Shown one piece after another: positions 1 through 6,051 of a stretch of 18,435 bases of DNA. This DNA is from Globobulimina sp. (Eukaryota > Foraminifera > Rotaliida). The first letter of the stretch is position 1; the number at the start of each line of letters is the position of its first letter. Where the stretch lies: contig PIVH01000002.1 of assembly GCA_003354225.1 (NCBI GenBank), positions 1 through 18,435 of the forward strand, given 5' to 3'. The translations under genes were made by a program, and so were the position numbers. The notes beneath the pieces were generated by a model, which was given only the letters and a program-made list of their open reading frames with translations, was not told where the DNA came from and made no database searches.

Positions 1-816
1 GTATAGTTTGTAGTACTGTATTGCGTATTAAACTGATCCTTTTTGATATAATTTTGATTACTTTTATATGCAATTTTTCTTTTCACAGATGTTAAACATA
101 TCATTCAATTACTTCTACTATCATCTATGGCAATAGTTTTGTTTATCCAGGCATTGTATGCTCTGCGTCATGTAATTAAATATTCAGTACTATATCTTTT
201 CATTCTGTATTCATCATGTCTGCCTGAGAACTAACCTTGGAGTTGGAATTACTTTTGTTCTCGTGTTTTCCATCAGACCTAAACAGGTCAAGGGGATCGA
301 ACCCTTACGCACTTAGTGCATGAATATAGTAATCTACACTATCCTCCACAACCCCAAATGGAATCTGTCGGAACTCACCAACTCTATGTGGGCAAATTGT
401 GTAGTATGTTAATATAATGAATAATATAATAGGTGTTCATCTATTATAAATTAGAATGTATGTTACTACTCTTTTCAATAACTAGTAGATTATCTTGTGC
501 TATCTATATACATTCAAGTCATTTAATGACTTATACTTCATTTAAATAGTGTAATTGCCTATGCAATTCATTATATCGGTTTTAATCAAATGTCTCTTTT
601 CCATTACTCTAAATTGTTCAGCATTTGCTATAAACCCCATGCACTACAGACAGTAGTTTTGGGTAAGTAATATCTTTTCCCTGTTAGGGATAGGAGTCGT
701 TGAGGCTCGAAACCTCAGATATCTATCATATTCCGTTCTGAATGGTGACTATAAGTACATATAAGATGTATATATAGCCTATAATAATATCCGACCCACA
801 ACCGCATAAAAAATCT
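1..816 (-). ncRNA. Long gene-free region with many hairpins, probably structured RNA
   Basis: About 0.8 kb without a convincing gene, downstream of the leftmost minus-strand CDS. It is rich in self-complementary segments. On the minus strand, GAATGTAT and ATACATTC close a domain at roughly 453-519. ATAATAG/CTATTAT forms a hairpin near 427-450, AATTGC-ATAG-GCAATT lies near 553-568, and AAGTCA/TGACTT lies near 518-537. GGGTCG (797 to 792) can pair with CGACTC (699 to 694), enclosing a TGAGG/CCTCA hairpin with a 7-nt loop at 701-717. A tRNA-like set of arms sits at 281-372. The size and branching recall large ornate phage RNAs (the GOLLD or ROOL type), but I cannot show membership. It could instead be several separate RNAs or leaders. 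Confidence 0.45.
281..372 (-). tRNA. Possible type II tRNA-like element, anticodon AGA (Ser), acceptor not convincing
   Basis: Read on the minus strand, four arms follow in tRNA order and spacing. A D-like arm TTCC/GGAG has a G-rich loop (344-363). A 17-nt anticodon arm ATAGT-GTAGATT-ACTAT (326-342) places AGA at positions 34-36. A long variable arm GCAC-TAA-GTGC (309-319) follows. The T-arm AAGGG-TTCGATC-CCCTT (290-306) is textbook. The flanking sequences do not form a proper acceptor stem; the best attempt, ACAGATT with GACCTGT, has a mismatch and breaks the D-arm spacing. No CCA follows, and the 3' flank instead forms its own GACCT/AGGTC hairpin. It may be a decayed tRNA, or a tRNA-like domain inside a larger RNA. 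Confidence 0.3.
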
Positions 817-1302
817 TTAATCTATTAGTAATAGTAGTCTATAACCTTTAGGAACTTGAGAATAAGATTCGTGTAGGAGATGTGTTGTTTCATCATCATC
901 TGATTTAACAATTTCTCCTAAATTTAATATTATATCGTAACTGTTTTTGTTACTATCTACGGGTGCTGGAATGTGTACGAATCCTTGTTCAATTTCTTTA
1001 AGTTTAAACGGTACTATAGATTGAGCATCTATGTCGTTTGTTAATCTACTAATATCAAGTAATTTAATACTTAATTTTAATAGTATTTTCATGTGTCTCT
1101 CGATTTCTGTAGTTAAACAAGTCGTTACTTCTGATAAGTTAACTAATTTATCGTGAGATTCTTCACCGAACAATGCTTTTATTGCTGGTTTAGTTTTATC
1201 AATCTTTCTTTTTAACGCTTTAGCTAGTTTTACTTCTAAAGAATGATGGATAATTTGATTAATCAATAGTTCTTTGTTGATTATTGGTTTTTCTGTTTTC
1301 AT
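817..1302 (-). CDS. Hypothetical protein, 161 aa, helical and charged
   Basis: I do not recognise this protein. It begins MKTEKPIINKELLINQIIHH. Residues 15-90 are rich in Lys, Leu, Ile and Glu with few glycines, suggesting mostly helices. The C-terminal part (about 115-161) is more mixed and ends in a hydrophobic LLLLID. There is no signal peptide, membrane segment or Cys pair. The start is the only in-frame ATG near the 5' end and lies 10 nt after the 1313-1711 gene, so the two are probably co-transcribed. The leader is A/T-rich with no Shine-Dalgarno. It is the last gene of the minus-strand run before the 0.8-kb RNA-like region. Confidence 0.75.
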   Translation of the reverse strand: MKTEKPIINKELLINQIIHHSLEVKLAKALKRKIDKTKPAIKALFGEESHDKLVNLSEVTTCLTTEIERHMKILLKLSIKLLDISRLTNDIDAQSIVPFKLKEIEQGFVHIPAPVDSNKNSYDIILNLGEIVKSDDDETTHLLHESYSQVPKGYRLLLLID

Positions 1303-1312
1303 ATAATTTACT

Positions 1313-1711
1313 TTAAATTACTTTTAGTGATTCTTGTAATGCTATTTCTAATGCTTCTTCATAAGAATTATATTGTGTATTACTTTCACCCATTAAGCAT
1401 CCATGTTCATCATATGTTAATAAGTTTTCAAGTTGATACCACCATGTTTTAGAATCCCATGGTAATATAGCAGTATGAATATTATGCTTTTCTCTTAACC
1501 ATTTTTGAAGTAATGATTGAGTTTCAAGTATAAATACATTTTTATTTGATAAATCTTTTAGTTTTCCAGATAAATATTCTTCTTTATTTATTTTATATCC
1601 AAATGTTTGAATACATCCATCTTCACAGTCAAGTGTTTTAATTCCTTTAATAAAGAATCCTTTTTCCTTAGCTAATTTAGCTGTTTCGAATGATATTATT
1701 TGTTCTTTCAT
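1313..1711 (-). CDS. Small conserved protein of the type common in Bacteroidetes phages, 132 aa
   Basis: The sequence shows three blocks: ISFETAKLAKEKGFF near residues 6-20, TQSLLQKWLREKHNIH near 64-79, and YNSYEEALEIALQESLKVI at the C-terminus. From memory, this block order (FETAKLAKEKGF, then SLLQxWLREKHxIH, then YxxYEEALExGLxEALK) is typical of short proteins found in many Bacteroidetes phages and prophages; no function is known to me. Two Cys lie at residues 29 and 33 (CEDGC) and a third near residue 105. It sits between a terminator at 1727-1757 and the 817-1302 gene, so those two genes may form their own short transcription unit or depend on read-through. The motif match helps to place the genome; the role is open. 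Confidence 0.8.
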   Translation of the reverse strand: MKEQIISFETAKLAKEKGFFIKGIKTLDCEDGCIQTFGYKINKEEYLSGKLKDLSNKNVFILETQSLLQKWLREKHNIHTAILPWDSKTWWYQLENLLTYDEHGCLMGESNTQYNSYEEALEIALQESLKVI

Positions 1712-1726
1712 ATATTTTACTTTAAA

Positions 1727-1757
1727 AAATGGTGTATACTTATTGCATACACCATTT
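1727..1757 (-). terminator. Intrinsic terminator after the 1773-2741 gene
   Basis: A perfect 11-bp inverted repeat AAATGGTGTAT/ATACACCATTT with a 9-nt loop. On the minus strand it is followed by an uninterrupted T run (ATTTTTT). It lies 15 nt after the stop codon of the 322-aa gene, where a terminator for that unit would be expected. Confidence 0.8.
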
Positions 1758-1772
1758 ATATTTATATGTACT

Positions 1773-2741
1773 TTATAGGTTGTCTATAACGTTTAAGATC
1801 CTTTGTTTTTCGTATTTGAACGTAGGTCTGTAATAAAGAAGTTTTTTAGCATCACATATGAATTCACCAAGTTGGTCTATAATAACTCCCGGTTTATCTT
1901 TATTAAGGATACCAAATGCACTTCCAATTTTAGCTTTTCTCTTTTCGCCTTTTTTGTCAGTACATGCTTCCTTAATTAAGTATTGAATTCGTAACCATGT
2001 ATCTTCTGGTAGATTTTTTACTTCTGTGAATTCAATAGTAGGTTTTTCTGATGGTTCATCTACTCCATAATGAGATTTTACAGCTTCTACAAGCATGTTA
2101 GCTTCAGCATTAGAGAAGTTTTGATGTTTAAATATGTAATTCTGAACTAATTCTGTTGCCTCGATACGACCACCATTTCGAATCATTTCAATAATAGTGT
2201 CTTTTATGTCCTTAGCGAATAGTAATCTTTCTTCTTCATCAGTAAGATCTATACCGTCATTAGCTTTACCTTTCAACATTTTTTCTTTTTTCTTACTTAA
2301 TGCAAATAGATCCACATCTTCTAACTTAGATAGTTTAACAATTCTAGACATTTCGTCTTTGAATTTTTGAACTCTAGTTCGTTCTTCGGGTCCATGTATT
2401 TTTGCTTGTATGATTTCAGAATGTTGAGGATCACCTGTATCCAGCTCTATGAAAGCTGTATCTTCACCAAGATGTTCTCTAATAATACTTTCTGTTAGAG
2501 ATATGGCTCTGATTCTTACTGCAGGTAATTGTAATACGTCAGATATAGGCAAAAGTGCAAATTCCATCATTTTATTAGTGATAGTATGATACGTATCAGC
2601 TAGATGTTTGTAATACTCAAATGCGTCTAAATCTTTGATTCTTAATGCTGTTTCCATGTACTTAAGCTCTAATTCAGCTTGTCTTTGTATATGTTCAACA
2701 GTTATTGTACCATCAAAAGATGGTATTATTGGTTTTGTCAT
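1773..2741 (-). CDS. Hypothetical protein, 322 aa, mostly helical
   Basis: The longest gene in the window, and I do not recognise it. It is soluble by sequence, with no signal peptide or membrane segment. Residues 15-70 look helical. A highly charged Lys/Glu stretch around 125-165 (DEMSRIVKLSKLEDVDLFAL, then KKKEKMLKGK) could be a coiled coil or linker. Residues 165-235 alternate helices with short acidic turns, and a basic patch KKGEKRKAKIG sits near 265-275. There are no clear nucleotide-binding or metal motifs. It follows the 201-aa gene by 27 nt and ends at a strong terminator, so the pair 2769-3374 and 1773-2741 probably forms the end of a unit that starts upstream of the tmRNA. Confidence 0.85.
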   Translation of the reverse strand: MTKPIIPSFDGTITVEHIQRQAELELKYMETALRIKDLDAFEYYKHLADTYHTITNKMMEFALLPISDVLQLPAVRIRAISLTESIIREHLGEDTAFIELDTGDPQHSEIIQAKIHGPEERTRVQKFKDEMSRIVKLSKLEDVDLFALSKKKEKMLKGKANDGIDLTDEEERLLFAKDIKDTIIEMIRNGGRIEATELVQNYIFKHQNFSNAEANMLVEAVKSHYGVDEPSEKPTIEFTEVKNLPEDTWLRIQYLIKEACTDKKGEKRKAKIGSAFGILNKDKPGVIIDQLGEFICDAKKLLYYRPTFKYEKQRILNVIDNL

Positions 2742-2768
2742 GTTTGATTAAGTTTTAAAAGTTTATAA

Positions 2769-3374
2769 TTATCTGATATGCAGAACTTCCTCTGCTAATT
2801 TGATAAGTACATCTTCATTGGCAAGATTTTTGTGCTTCTTTAAAACTATCTCAACTACTTCACGAGCATCTAGTGAACTAGGTACTCTTTTATTACCTAA
2901 TACTTCATTCTTCATTGCTTTTAGAATGTTTAGTTTTAGTGCATGTTTTTCATCAGTCATGTAATCTGGCACAGGGAATAGACCTTGTTTTGTTTGTTGA
3001 AATAATTCAGCATCCAAATAGTCCATTATAAATGCAGCGAATTCACTGAATTCACTTCCATCTCTTAGTAGATTATCTCTTTGTTGTTGAAAATAAGATT
3101 TGATAGCTTTTGGATTTCTTAATTTCTTACTAACTTTTCTTTTATTTTCAACTTCTCCAATGAAAGCACCTAATGTACCAAATTCTTCAGCGATAATAGT
3201 ACGAACTTCTTCGTCATCATCACCCATAATTATGGGACTACCAAATGTTCCTTTGAGACTTATTCTTTTTCCTAACTTACGTCGATGTTTTTTTATGATA
3301 TCGATATAAGCATTTGCATCATTAGCATCATCGTCATTAATAACGAGGAATGCAACTCTTTTCTTGTTTGTCAT
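2769..3374 (-). CDS. Hypothetical protein, 201 aa
   Basis: Not recognised. The N-terminus has a hydrophobic strand VAFLVIN followed at once by an acidic run DDDANDANAY; a second acidic cluster GDDDEEVRT lies near residues 51-59. The middle (75-105) is basic (KRKVSKKLRNPKAIKSYFQQ), and the C-terminal 60 residues look helical. Alternating acidic and basic blocks suggest a protein that binds nucleic acid or a partner, but this is inference. The start lies about 35 nt beyond the last hairpin of the tmRNA 5' piece, so the gene is probably transcribed from the same precursor and freed by RNA processing. The 69-aa frame antisense to it (3100-3309) is a shadow. Confidence 0.8.
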   Translation of the reverse strand: MTNKKRVAFLVINDDDANDANAYIDIIKKHRRKLGKRISLKGTFGSPIIMGDDDEEVRTIIAEEFGTLGAFIGEVENKRKVSKKLRNPKAIKSYFQQQRDNLLRDGSEFSEFAAFIMDYLDAELFQQTKQGLFPVPDYMTDEKHALKLNILKAMKNEVLGNKRVPSSLDAREVVEIVLKKHKNLANEDVLIKLAEEVLHIR

Positions 3375-3410
3375 TATATTATAATATTGGTTAATGTTTC
3401 CAAATTATAA

Positions 3411-3614
3411 GCAAATAGGAGCCGTTTAAAGCCCCTATATGCACTTTATTATAGTGTTTCCACTAACTACGCAGCTATTCTAAATAACTGTGTAATTGTT
3501 GTTAAATTGCCTTTTAAAGCTGTTATTACATCTCTTGTTCTTAATAGCAGTTATACTTTTTAATGCTATCTTTTGTCGTACTTACATTTATCCTGTCAAA
3601 ACCAGAACAGCCCC
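3411..3614 (-). ncRNA. ssrA: tmRNA, 5' (coding) piece of a permuted gene
   Basis: The minus strand from 3614 begins GGGGCTGTTCTGGTTTTGAC, nearly identical to the conserved 5' end of tmRNA (GGGGCTGATTCTGGATTCGAC in standard genes). The acceptor strand GGGGCTG is followed by the D-domain, then a P2 strand (AAATGTA, which pairs with TGTATTT in the 3' piece). Next come a hairpin ATAGCA/TGCTAT whose loop can pair with CTTT just before the tag (a PK1-like pseudoknot), the tag frame (3511 to 3467), a TAGTG-GAAA-CACTA hairpin directly after the stop, and a larger hairpin at 3411-3442. The last hairpin has a G.U pair on the minus strand where the plus strand would have an A.C mismatch, which supports minus transcription. 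The 3' boundary is estimated. Confidence 0.92.
3467..3511 (-). other. tmRNA proteolysis-tag reading frame
   Basis: Reading from GGC at 3511 gives GNLTTITQLFRIAA followed by TAG at 3469-3467. tmRNA tags usually run about 8-35 codons and end in two alanines after a hydrophobic residue, which is the signal read by ClpXP-type proteases; this one ends in I-A-A. The likely resume codon GGC lies a few nt after the PK1-like element. The resume codon is inferred: the -1 and +1 alternatives hit early stops. Confidence 0.75.
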
Positions 3615-3620
3615 ATATGG

Positions 3621-3684
3621 TTAAGTTAGGTAGATATAATTCAATATCATCCTCTTGTTATTAAACACAAGTCACCTAACTTAA
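3621..3684 (-). repeat. Inverted repeats in the tmRNA spacer, upstream of the 5' piece
   Basis: TTAAGTTAGGT (3621-3631) and ACCTAACTTAA (3674-3684) are perfectly complementary over 11 bp. The overlapping pair GTTATTAA (3657-3664) and TTAATAAC (3681-3688) is an alternative. The helix ends 6 nt before the mature 5' end at 3614. Just upstream on the minus strand is a further hairpin, GAGTAAC/GTTGCTC. Such stems could position processing nucleases that release the tmRNA pieces; that role is inference. Confidence 0.7.
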
Positions 3685-3726
3685 TAACGGCGGAGAGCAA
3701 CCTGTTACAGTTACTCCCTAATGTTG

Positions 3727-3870
3727 TTATTCTGGGATTAGCCAATGATATCCTTCTGCATGTTTTGTATTATAATGCATCATTGTTAATCCAGATTGAA
3801 GTCCCATATTTTCTTGTAATATTGTAATGGGAGATCGTTTGGTTCTTTTAAATACTAATTTATATTTCAT
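3727..3870 (-). CDS. Small ORF (47 aa) inside the spacer of the permuted tmRNA
   Basis: The ATG at 3870 lies 17 nt after the encoded CCA, and the TAA is at 3729-3727. The product starts MKYKLVFKRTKRSPITILQE and ends GYHWLIPE. The first dozen residues are strongly basic, and there is no membrane segment or Cys. The A/T-rich leader resembles those of the neighbouring genes. It sits entirely between the two tmRNA pieces, so if translated its message is the excised spacer or the unprocessed precursor. I do not recognise the protein. The frame is open from a well-placed start, but at this length chance cannot be excluded. Confidence 0.5.
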   Translation of the reverse strand: MKYKLVFKRTKRSPITILQENMGLQSGLTMMHYNTKHAEGYHWLIPE

Positions 3871-3887
3871 AATTAATAGATATTAGT

Positions 3888-3955
3888 TGGTGGAGCTGAC
3901 GGGAGTCGAACCCGTGTCCAAAATACATGCTCTTTCTGACGAGATTGCAATTTCT
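3888..3955 (-). ncRNA. ssrA: tmRNA, 3' (acceptor, T-arm, CCA) piece of the permuted gene
   Basis: The minus strand ends ACGGG-TTCGACT-CCCGT followed by CAGCTCC, A and CCA. This is the T-arm, 3' acceptor strand, discriminator and encoded CCA of tmRNA. CAGCTCC (3898 to 3892) pairs along its whole length with GGGGCTG (3614 to 3608), including G3.U70, the alanyl-tRNA synthetase identity pair. Upstream, TGTATTT can pair with AAATGTA of the 5' piece to form P2, and TGCAATCTC with GAGCA gives a small hairpin. The piece precedes the 5' piece in transcription order, so the gene is circularly permuted and should yield a two-part tmRNA. Its 5' end directly abuts the bL12 stop codon; the boundary at about 3955 is estimated. 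Confidence 0.93.
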
Positions 3956-3956
3956 T

Positions 3957-4325
3957 TTATTCGATTGAGATTACAGCTCCTTCTGTTTCTAACTCAGTTT
4001 TGATATTTTGAGCTTCTTCATTGGAGATGTTTTCTTTTAATGTAACGGGTGCTGAATCAATTATTTTCTTACATGCTATTAATGATCCAACGGCACCTAA
4101 TTTGTTCCAAGCTTTAACTACGTGTAGTGATCTTGCACCAGCTTCAGTTAATACTACATTAAATTGTGTTTTTTCTTTTGCTACAGTTTCTACTTCAGCA
4201 GGTGCTGATGTTTGAGCTGTTGGTGGTGTAAAACCATAAGTTTCTTTTAATTCTGCGGATAATGCTAAAATTTCTTCAGAAGTTAATCCTGCTAAAGTTT
4301 TAGCTAATGTTTTAATGTCTATCAT
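3957..4325 (-). CDS. rplL: Phage-encoded bL12 (L7/L12) ribosomal stalk protein homologue
   Basis: At 122 aa it has the length and layout of bL12. A helical N-terminal dimerisation and L10-binding domain (residues 1-33, LAGLTSEEILALSAELKETY) is followed by an Ala/Pro/Thr hinge (34-52) and a C-terminal domain from FNVVLTEAGARSLHVVKAWN to the end. The C-terminal domain keeps the FxVxLxxAGA...VVKA start and the SAPVTLKENIS...EGAVISIE end of the family. The factor-binding loop, GLGLKEAK in cellular bL12, is altered here (GAVGSLIACK), so contacts with EF-Tu, EF-G or IF2 may differ. bL12 is among the ribosomal proteins previously reported in phages. It lies 6 nt after the 90-aa gene and its stop codon touches the tmRNA acceptor piece, so mRNA and tmRNA probably come from one transcript. 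Confidence 0.9.
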   Translation of the reverse strand: MIDIKTLAKTLAGLTSEEILALSAELKETYGFTPPTAQTSAPAEVETVAKEKTQFNVVLTEAGARSLHVVKAWNKLGAVGSLIACKKIIDSAPVTLKENISNEEAQNIKTELETEGAVISIE

Positions 4326-4331
4326 GACTTT

Positions 4332-4604
4332 TTAATTTTTAAAGTTTAAATTACCTAATTGTGCTCCCAATTTTTGCATTGGTGAGTTTAAGCTGTTGAA
4401 CAATTTATTTATTGCTTCAGCTTTTGCTTTTGAAACAGGTATTTTAAATTGTCCTACTTCAACAGTTAATCTGATATTTGGAAATACACTTATGTATTCT
4501 TCAGCAGTTTCTTTAATTTTTTCAGTATCTTCAGATACTTTTAAAACTGTTGGTTTTTGGTCTTTTGTTATTTGACCACTTAATTTTATCTTTTCAGTAG
4601 GCAT
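4332..4604 (-). CDS. Hypothetical protein, 90 aa, upstream of bL12
   Basis: Not recognised. It begins MPTEKIKLSGQITKDQKPTV. Residues 25-40 are acidic and helical (EDTEKIKETAEEYI), residues 45-58 look like strands (IRLTVEVGQFKIPV), and the remainder is helical and Ala/Asn/Gln-rich. No membrane segment or metal motif is present. It ends 6 nt before the bL12 start and is surely in the same operon, which makes a translation- or ribosome-related partner possible, but nothing in the sequence shows that. The start is the ATG after a short A/T leader, 15 nt downstream of the preceding gene. Confidence 0.75.
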   Translation of the reverse strand: MPTEKIKLSGQITKDQKPTVLKVSEDTEKIKETAEEYISVFPNIRLTVEVGQFKIPVSKAKAEAINKLFNSLNSPMQKLGAQLGNLNFKN

Positions 4605-4619
4605 CTTATTCAGTTTTAG

Positions 4620-5105
4620 TTAATATTTAATGTTTTTTCCTTGTGGTATATTTTCTTTTTTGTTTATATTATTATAGATATCCATTATACAATTTTTACT
4701 TAACGCTATGTTTAATTTTACATTATTAGTTAAGTTATTAAAATCTTTACCTTGTTGAATAGCTACAGCAATAGTATATACATCTTTATATGATCCTGTT
4801 ATAGCAAGTATCTCTGTAGTACTATTTGTTTGTGATACGAATAGTAATTTTGTAGGTAATGTAAAAGTATTACCTTTGATTGAGAGTGTTGCTGTTGTTT
4901 GATCATATTCAACACATGGGCATGGTTCATATATATCAATAATATCTAAATCATACATAAGTGTTATATTTGTTTGATCAAATATTTCATTTTGATTGAT
5001 GTTAGTTGATGAATTAGGTTGTATTGACCATACATACATTATTAATAGCATTGTAAAAAATAATACTAATGTTAAAGTTTCACTATTTAATTTTATATTT
5101 TTCAT
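4620..5105 (-). CDS. Membrane-anchored hypothetical protein, about 161 aa
   Basis: I place the start at the ATG at 5105 (MKNIKLNSETLTL), 4 nt after the stop of the preceding gene. An upstream in-frame ATG at 5126 would add 7 residues and overlap that gene by 17 nt. Residues 10-27 form one hydrophobic segment (LTLVLFFTMLLIMYVW) after a short basic start, so it is a signal anchor or uncleaved signal with the rest probably outside. The soluble part is Asn/Thr/Ile-rich and contains CPC (residues about 61-63) and a later single Cys. No lipobox is seen. The function is unknown. Surface or envelope modification is possible but not shown. Confidence 0.75.
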   Translation of the reverse strand: MKNIKLNSETLTLVLFFTMLLIMYVWSIQPNSSTNINQNEIFDQTNITLMYDLDIIDIYEPCPCVEYDQTTATLSIKGNTFTLPTKLLFVSQTNSTTEILAITGSYKDVYTIAVAIQQGKDFNNLTNNVKLNIALSKNCIMDIYNNINKKENIPQGKNIKY

Positions 5106-5109
5106 AGTT

Positions 5110-5328
5110 TTATAGTTGTAGTTCATAATATCTTACTGCATTATATATAACACACATTACAATATGGTTTCTGTTAAAGCTTATTGATAGAGCTTCTATT
5201 GCTTTTGAGTGTTTTTCTTTGGCAAATGATATGCCTTTTTCACAAATATCAGTAATGATATCATCACAAGCTTTAATTTCTTCTTTTGAAGCTTGTATAA
5301 TTTCTTTGTTATTGTCTAATTTTAACAT
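5110..5328 (-). CDS. Hypothetical protein, 72 aa
   Basis: Not recognised. A helical, charged small protein (MLKLDNNKEIIQASKEEIKA) with Cys at residues 25, 33 and 63 and no CxxC pair. The second half is more hydrophobic (ALSISFNRNHIVMCVIYNAV) but not a clear membrane helix. It lies 23 nt after the 123-aa gene and 4 nt before the membrane protein, inside the run of small genes that leads into bL12 and the tmRNA. Confidence 0.65.
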   Translation of the reverse strand: MLKLDNNKEIIQASKEEIKACDDIITDICEKGISFAKEKHSKAIEALSISFNRNHIVMCVIYNAVRYYELQL

Positions 5329-5351
5329 AAGCAGTAGATTAAGTATAACTT

Positions 5352-5723
5352 TTATCCTTCATCTATGAAGTTCTGGATATTATTAGCTGCAACATGCAGT
5401 ATATCCATTTCTTGTAAGATGTCGTGAATTTGATTTAATCTGTGTTCAACTTGAACTTCGATGTCAGCGAGAGGAACAGGTGTAGATTTTTGAAATACTC
5501 TTTCTCTTTGATTTTGTTCATTTATTTTTTGTATTTCAAGTGTGTAATTAGTTTCATCTTCTTTATTTTTTGATTCTGAAACTATAACACGAACAGTTTG
5601 ATTATGTTCTGTGTTAACTATTGATGTTTTTGTACGTACTTTTTCTTCAGATTCGATATCTGTTGATTTAGTTGTACCTAATTCATTTAAGAATTTAGTA
5701 ATCATTTTTAGTTTATTCATCAT
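5352..5723 (-). CDS. Hypothetical protein, 123 aa, acidic and probably coiled
   Basis: Not recognised. Two start codons are adjacent (5723 and 5720). The N-terminal 15 residues are amphipathic (MNKLKMITKFLNELG). Residues 20-80 are strongly charged, with alternating strands and a KENQRERV-like basic/acidic section. The last 45 residues read as a long helix, VQVEHRLNQIHDILQEMDI and onward. There are no Cys residues. Spacing to the upstream gene is 4 nt, so translational coupling is likely. The overall look is of a small oligomeric scaffold or accessory protein, which is inference only. Confidence 0.65.
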   Translation of the reverse strand: MMNKLKMITKFLNELGTTKSTDIESEEKVRTKTSIVNTEHNQTVRVIVSESKNKEDETNYTLEIQKINEQNQRERVFQKSTPVPLADIEVQVEHRLNQIHDILQEMDILHVAANNIQNFIDEG

Positions 5724-5727
5724 AACT

Positions 5728-5925
5728 TTATATGGTTTTAAATTGTTTCCATTTTCTTTTTAACCATTTCTTAAAATGGTATTCACATCTTAATTTTCCA
5801 TTGCCGATATCATATTTAGCAATGCTTTTACATTTATCACGATCTTTAGGATTGAACTCATTGATACGTGTAAATGAATGACATTCTTCGTTACCGTTAT
5901 ATGTAGTATAGCTAAATTTTGGCAT
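5728..5925 (-). CDS. Hypothetical basic protein, 65 aa, possible metal-binding Cys/His
   Basis: Not recognised. It starts MPKFSYTTYNGNEECHSFTR and ends in a very basic tail (KKWLKRKWKQFKTI). C15-H16, C32, and C47 with H50 are spaced so that a small zinc site is possible, but no standard finger pattern is met. The basic tail suggests nucleic-acid contact. The gene is the first after the structured element 5948-6051, which therefore lies in its leader. Confidence 0.65.
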   Translation of the reverse strand: MPKFSYTTYNGNEECHSFTRINEFNPKDRDKCKSIAKYDIGNGKLRCEYHFKKWLKRKWKQFKTI

Positions 5926-5947
5926 GATTGTTTAATGTTTTAAGTAG

Positions 5948-6051
5948 AAATAAGAATCTCTTTTTATAAATATAATTTTAAGGTAGAGACTTTAACTCTA
6001 CTAATGCGTAATTCTTAATGTAATATTATATAATATGTGAGATTCTTATTT
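5948..6051 (-). ncRNA. Structured element closed by a perfect 13-bp helix
   Basis: AAATAAGAATCTC (5948-5960) and GAGATTCTTATTT (6039-6051) are perfect reverse complements. Inside is GTAGAG-ACTTTAA-CTCTAC (5983-6001), a 6-bp stem with a 7-nt loop, and a palindromic TATTATATAATA segment (about 6022-6033). The element joins the 3' end of the 56-aa gene (its stop codon lies in the outer helix) to the leader of the 65-aa gene. There is no acceptor or T-arm, so it is not a tRNA, and no T run marks a terminator. It could be a processed small RNA or a leader element. Confidence 0.6.

Noticed and set aside
265-277. A hammerhead ribozyme suggested by CTGATG followed by a CGAGAAC-like string
   Set aside because: The second conserved core (CTGATGA with GAAA) is incomplete and the second copy at 10760 lacks CTGATG, so the core is not maintained.
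542-640. A 32-codon minus-strand frame (MGFIANAEQFRVMEKRHLIK)
   Set aside because: It is short, isolated and overlaps the AATTGC/GCAATT hairpin; nothing beyond an open frame supports coding.
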